Source of the DNA: Microbacterium sp. SORGH_AS_0428
GTDB lineage: Bacteria; Actinomycetota; Actinomycetes; Actinomycetales; Microbacteriaceae
NCBI RefSeq assembly: GCF_031453615.1
Contig: NZ_JAVIZT010000001.1
Span: 2,976,001-3,040,000 of the forward strand
DNA: 64,000 nucleotides
Direction of reading: 5' to 3'
This document shows, one piece after another, positions 61,824 through 64,000 of this stretch. Position 1 is the stretch's first letter. Every line of letters begins with the position of its first letter. Below the pieces are notes generated by a model, which had not been told where the DNA came from, made no database searches, and saw only the letters and a program-made list of their open reading frames with translations. The translations under genes and the position numbers were made by a program.

Positions 61824-63131
61824 ATGTCTGCCCACGACCTCATCGCCCGTCAGCACGAGGGTCCGGTCGACGCCGCATCCGCTGCGCGTCTGGCGAGCGA
61901 CGGCCTGCGGCTCGTCCGTCTCGCCGACGACGACGATCGGGCGTTCGACGGCTGGCAGGCCGCGGTCACCCGTGGCTTCCTGGGCGACGAGCCCACCGAT
62001 GCCCAGCGCGAGACCGGTCGCGGCTTCCGCGGCCATCGCCGGATGATCGCCGTGCTCGACGAGTCCGTTCCCCAGCCCGAGGTCCCCGTCGGGACCCTCG
62101 CCTCGTGGGTGGGGGAGCTCACTGTGCCCGGCGGCGTCGTCGACTCCTGCGCGATCAGCTCCGTCACCGTCGCGCCCACGCATCGCCGGCGCGGCATCTG
62201 GCGCGCGATGATGGAGGGCGAGCTGCGCACGGCCGCGGCGCTCGGACTGCCGGTCGCGAGCCTGACGGTGAGCGAGTCGACGCTGTACGGACGATTCGGT
62301 TTCGCGCAGGCGGTGGCGGCCGCGAGCGTCGAGATCGACGTCAAGCGCGCTGCGTGGGCGGGCCCCGTCCCGTCGGGTCGCGTGGACTTCATCGCCCGGG
62401 AGCGCTGGCGCGAGCTCGCCCCCGACCTGTTCGACCGCGTCCGCTCGGGCTCGCCCGGCGAGGTCGAGATGCCGCGCGGTCACTGGGACCGTTTCGCGGG
62501 TACGCGCGCCGACGCGGAGAAGCCCGGGCACACCCGCGCGGTGCAGTACACGGCCGCATCGGGCGAGATCACCGGCCTCGCCCTCTACTCGGTCGATGAG
62601 AACCACGACGACTTCACGCGATCGAGCGTCACGATCGCCTATCTCGCCGCCGCGGATGCGGACGCCTACGCGGGGCTGTGGCGCTTCTTCATCGAGATGG
62701 ACCTGATCGGCACGGTGCGTGCGAGCGAGCTGGCCGTCGACGAGCCGCTGCTGTGGATGATCTCCGACCGGCGGGCCGCGACGCTCACCCTCCGCGACCA
62801 CCACTACCTGCGCGTGCTCGATACCCCGGCGCTTCTGAGCGGTCGTCGGTACGAGGGTGCGGGGTCGGTCGTGCTCGACGTGGACGATCCGCTGGATCTC
62901 GCGGGCGGCCGATTCCGCCTCACGGTCGACGAGGAGGGTGCAGCCTCCGTGACCGAGACCGGCGATCCCGCCGACGCGCGCCTCGGCGTCGCGGACCTCG
63001 CCGCGATCTTCCTCGGTCAGGTCTCGCCGGTGACGCTGGCCGCGGCGGGTCGCATCGACACCGAGGATCCGGTCGCGCTCGCCCGCCTGTTCGGATGGCA
63101 CCTGCCCGTGCGTCTGAGCTACTGGTACTGA
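61824..63131 (+). CDS. eis: Eis-type GNAT N-acetyltransferase
   Basis: A 435-residue protein of the Eis (enhanced intracellular survival) family: two GNAT domains and a sterol-carrier-like C-terminal domain. The first GNAT domain has the acetyl-CoA loop VTVAPTHRRRGIWRAMM. The substrate-side segment ESTLYGRFGFAQA carries the catalytic Tyr. The C-terminus ends in SYWY; in the family the terminal carboxylate takes part in catalysis. Eis proteins acetylate several amines of aminoglycosides and other Lys-like substrates; the natural role in soil actinobacteria is unclear. AGGAGG lies seven bases before the ATG. Confidence 0.88.
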   Translation: MSAHDLIARQHEGPVDAASAARLASDGLRLVRLADDDDRAFDGWQAAVTRGFLGDEPTDAQRETGRGFRGHRRMIAVLDESVPQPEVPVGTLASWVGELTVPGGVVDSCAISSVTVAPTHRRRGIWRAMMEGELRTAAALGLPVASLTVSESTLYGRFGFAQAVAAASVEIDVKRAAWAGPVPSGRVDFIARERWRELAPDLFDRVRSGSPGEVEMPRGHWDRFAGTRADAEKPGHTRAVQYTAASGEITGLALYSVDENHDDFTRSSVTIAYLAAADADAYAGLWRFFIEMDLIGTVRASELAVDEPLLWMISDRRAATLTLRDHHYLRVLDTPALLSGRRYEGAGSVVLDVDDPLDLAGGRFRLTVDEEGAASVTETGDPADARLGVADLAAIFLGQVSPVTLAAAGRIDTEDPVALARLFGWHLPVRLSYWY

Positions 63132-63249
63132 CGCGACGGCAGCACATGACGCCGCGTGACGCAACCGTCGGAGCCGGTGTCGTCGGGGGTCGGTAACGTG
63201 GATGCTCCTCCGCTGTCCTGCGGGGATCTGGCCCGGCTGGGAGGCGGCG

Positions 63250-63552
63250 ATGAAGGCTCTTTTGGGTGACACGGTGCTCGCGGAGGCTCCGAAGGACGAT
63301 CTGATCCGCATCGAGGGCAACTGGTACTTCCCGCCGGCGAGCATCGCCGAGGGCGTGCTCGTCGACAGCCCGACCCCCTACACCTGCCCGTGGAAGGGGG
63401 CGGCGCACTACTTCACGGTCACCGCGGACGGCCGCGAGCTCCCCGACCGCGCGTGGTCGTATCCCGAGCCCTACCCGGGTGCGATCGAGAAGGTCGGTGC
63501 GGACTTCTCGGGATACGTGGCCTTCTGGAAAGAAGTCGAGGTCACCGAGTGA
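63250..63552 (+). CDS. DUF427-domain protein
   Basis: A 100-residue protein made almost wholly of a DUF427 domain. The hallmark residues are seen in GNWYFPPASI, TPYTCPWKGAAHYFTV and AWSYPEPYPGAIEKVGADFSGYVAFW. The fold is a small beta barrel; the function is not established. The start ATG 63250 has GGGAGG seven bases upstream; the frame is open for 16 codons further upstream without a site. It is followed after 19 bases by an ABC ATPase gene and may share its transcript. Confidence 0.85.
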   Translation: MKALLGDTVLAEAPKDDLIRIEGNWYFPPASIAEGVLVDSPTPYTCPWKGAAHYFTVTADGRELPDRAWSYPEPYPGAIEKVGADFSGYVAFWKEVEVTE

Positions 63553-63571
63553 CCGCGGCGCGGGACCGGGC

Positions 63572-64000
63572 ATGATCGAGTTCCGCGGCGTCGACAAGCA
63601 GTTCCCCGACGGCACGCGCGCGGTCACGGACTTCTCCCTGGTCATCCCGTCGCGCCAGACGACCGTGTTCGTCGGCTCCTCGGGATGCGGCAAGACGACG
63701 CTGCTGCGCATGATCAACCGCATGGTGGAGCCCACCGCCGGCGTCATCGAGATCGACGGCGAGGACGTCTCCACGGGGTCGCCCGTGGCGCTGCGCCGGC
63801 GGATCGGCTACGTCATGCAGAACTCCGGTCTGCTCCCGCATTTCACCGTCGCCGACAACATCGCCACCGTGCCGGTGCTGGGCGGCACCTCGCGCCGCGA
63901 TTCGCGGCGCCGGGCGCTCGAGCTCATGGAGACCGTCGGTCTCGACGCGGCTCTCGCGGATCGCTATCCGAGTCAGCTCTCGGGCGGCCAGCAGCAGAGG
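63572..64000 (+). CDS. Quaternary-amine (glycine betaine/choline/carnitine-type) ABC transporter ATPase, 3' end outside window
   Basis: The first 143 residues of an ABC ATPase cut by the window end. Walker A is VGSSGCGKTTLLRMINR, the Q-loop is IGYVMQNSGLLPHFTV, and the signature LSGGQQQR ends at the last base. The segment RMINRMVEPTAGVIEIDGEDV and the wording of the Q-loop are typical of OpuCA/ProV-type ATPases of osmoprotectant uptake. CBS domains expected at the C-terminus would lie beyond the window. There is no clear Shine-Dalgarno sequence; GGGACCGGG precedes the ATG. Permease and binding-protein genes should follow downstream. Confidence 0.85.
   Translation, partial: MIEFRGVDKQFPDGTRAVTDFSLVIPSRQTTVFVGSSGCGKTTLLRMINRMVEPTAGVIEIDGEDVSTGSPVALRRRIGYVMQNSGLLPHFTVADNIATVPVLGGTSRRDSRRRALELMETVGLDAALADRYPSQLSGGQQQR

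Overview
The window is about 70% GC, with actinobacterial codon use, dense short operons and many genes that appear to be translated from leaderless transcripts. Gene content (a short MetRS, an Eis-type acetyltransferase, a mycothiol-type ArsC, a MoxR/DUF58/transglutaminase cluster, a LAxTG-type sorting signal) and the very frequent octamer GGATGCGG suggest Microbacteriaceae, most likely Microbacterium. This is an inference from style, not a database match. No tRNA, rRNA, CRISPR, insertion sequence or prophage was recognised, and no stretch over about 300 bases lacks a gene.

Layout. 1-6.3 kb: the 3' part of a ClpC/ClpB-type ATPase, a small LLM-type flavoprotein, a DoxX-like membrane protein, a NYN-OST-HTH nuclease-like protein coupled to a Gfo/Idh/MocA oxidoreductase, an M20 peptidase and an unknown protein. 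6.4-12.5 kb: a sugar locus with a LacI regulator, L-ribulose-5-phosphate 4-epimerase and a ChvE/MmsA/MmsB-type ABC importer, closed by a strong terminator. 12.5-18.2 kb: an LLM monooxygenase, a quinone oxidoreductase and a secreted LamG-GH43 enzyme with LacI-type operators. 18.2-22.1 kb: the HrpA helicase.

22.1-36.8 kb is the most striking region. It is an eight-gene, translationally coupled minus-strand operon: a membrane Ser/Thr kinase, a 2013-residue membrane-anchored Ig/FN3 protein, a MoxR ATPase, a DUF58 protein, a transglutaminase-fold membrane protein whose Cys and His are replaced, a PP2C phosphatase, an FHA protein, and a tail-anchored disordered protein. The last carries twelve copies of an [DE]-x-T-x-[VIL]-x-x-R motif. 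Together they read as an envelope-associated phospho-signalling device in which kinase and phosphatase act on a multivalent phosphothreonine scaffold read by the FHA protein. The operon organisation, motif array and lost catalytic residues are seen directly; the signalling model is inference.

37-42 kb: a DUF255 thioredoxin-fold protein, MarR, a small three-helix-bundle-like protein, a protein mannosyltransferase and RsmI, the last two divergent with overlapping -10 elements. 42.1-51.6 kb: a galactan-utilisation locus (GH42, solute-binding protein, two permeases, cell-wall-anchored GH53, divergent LacI with a 24-bp perfect operator). It resembles the Bacillus gan locus and lacks its own ATPase. 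51.6-64 kb: MetRS, TatD, a 38-residue charged protein, a sugar porter, KsgA, ArsC, a metallophosphoesterase, a Stealth phosphotransferase, an aldo/keto reductase, IspE, an Eis-type acetyltransferase, DUF427, and the start of a quaternary-amine ABC ATPase cut by the window end.
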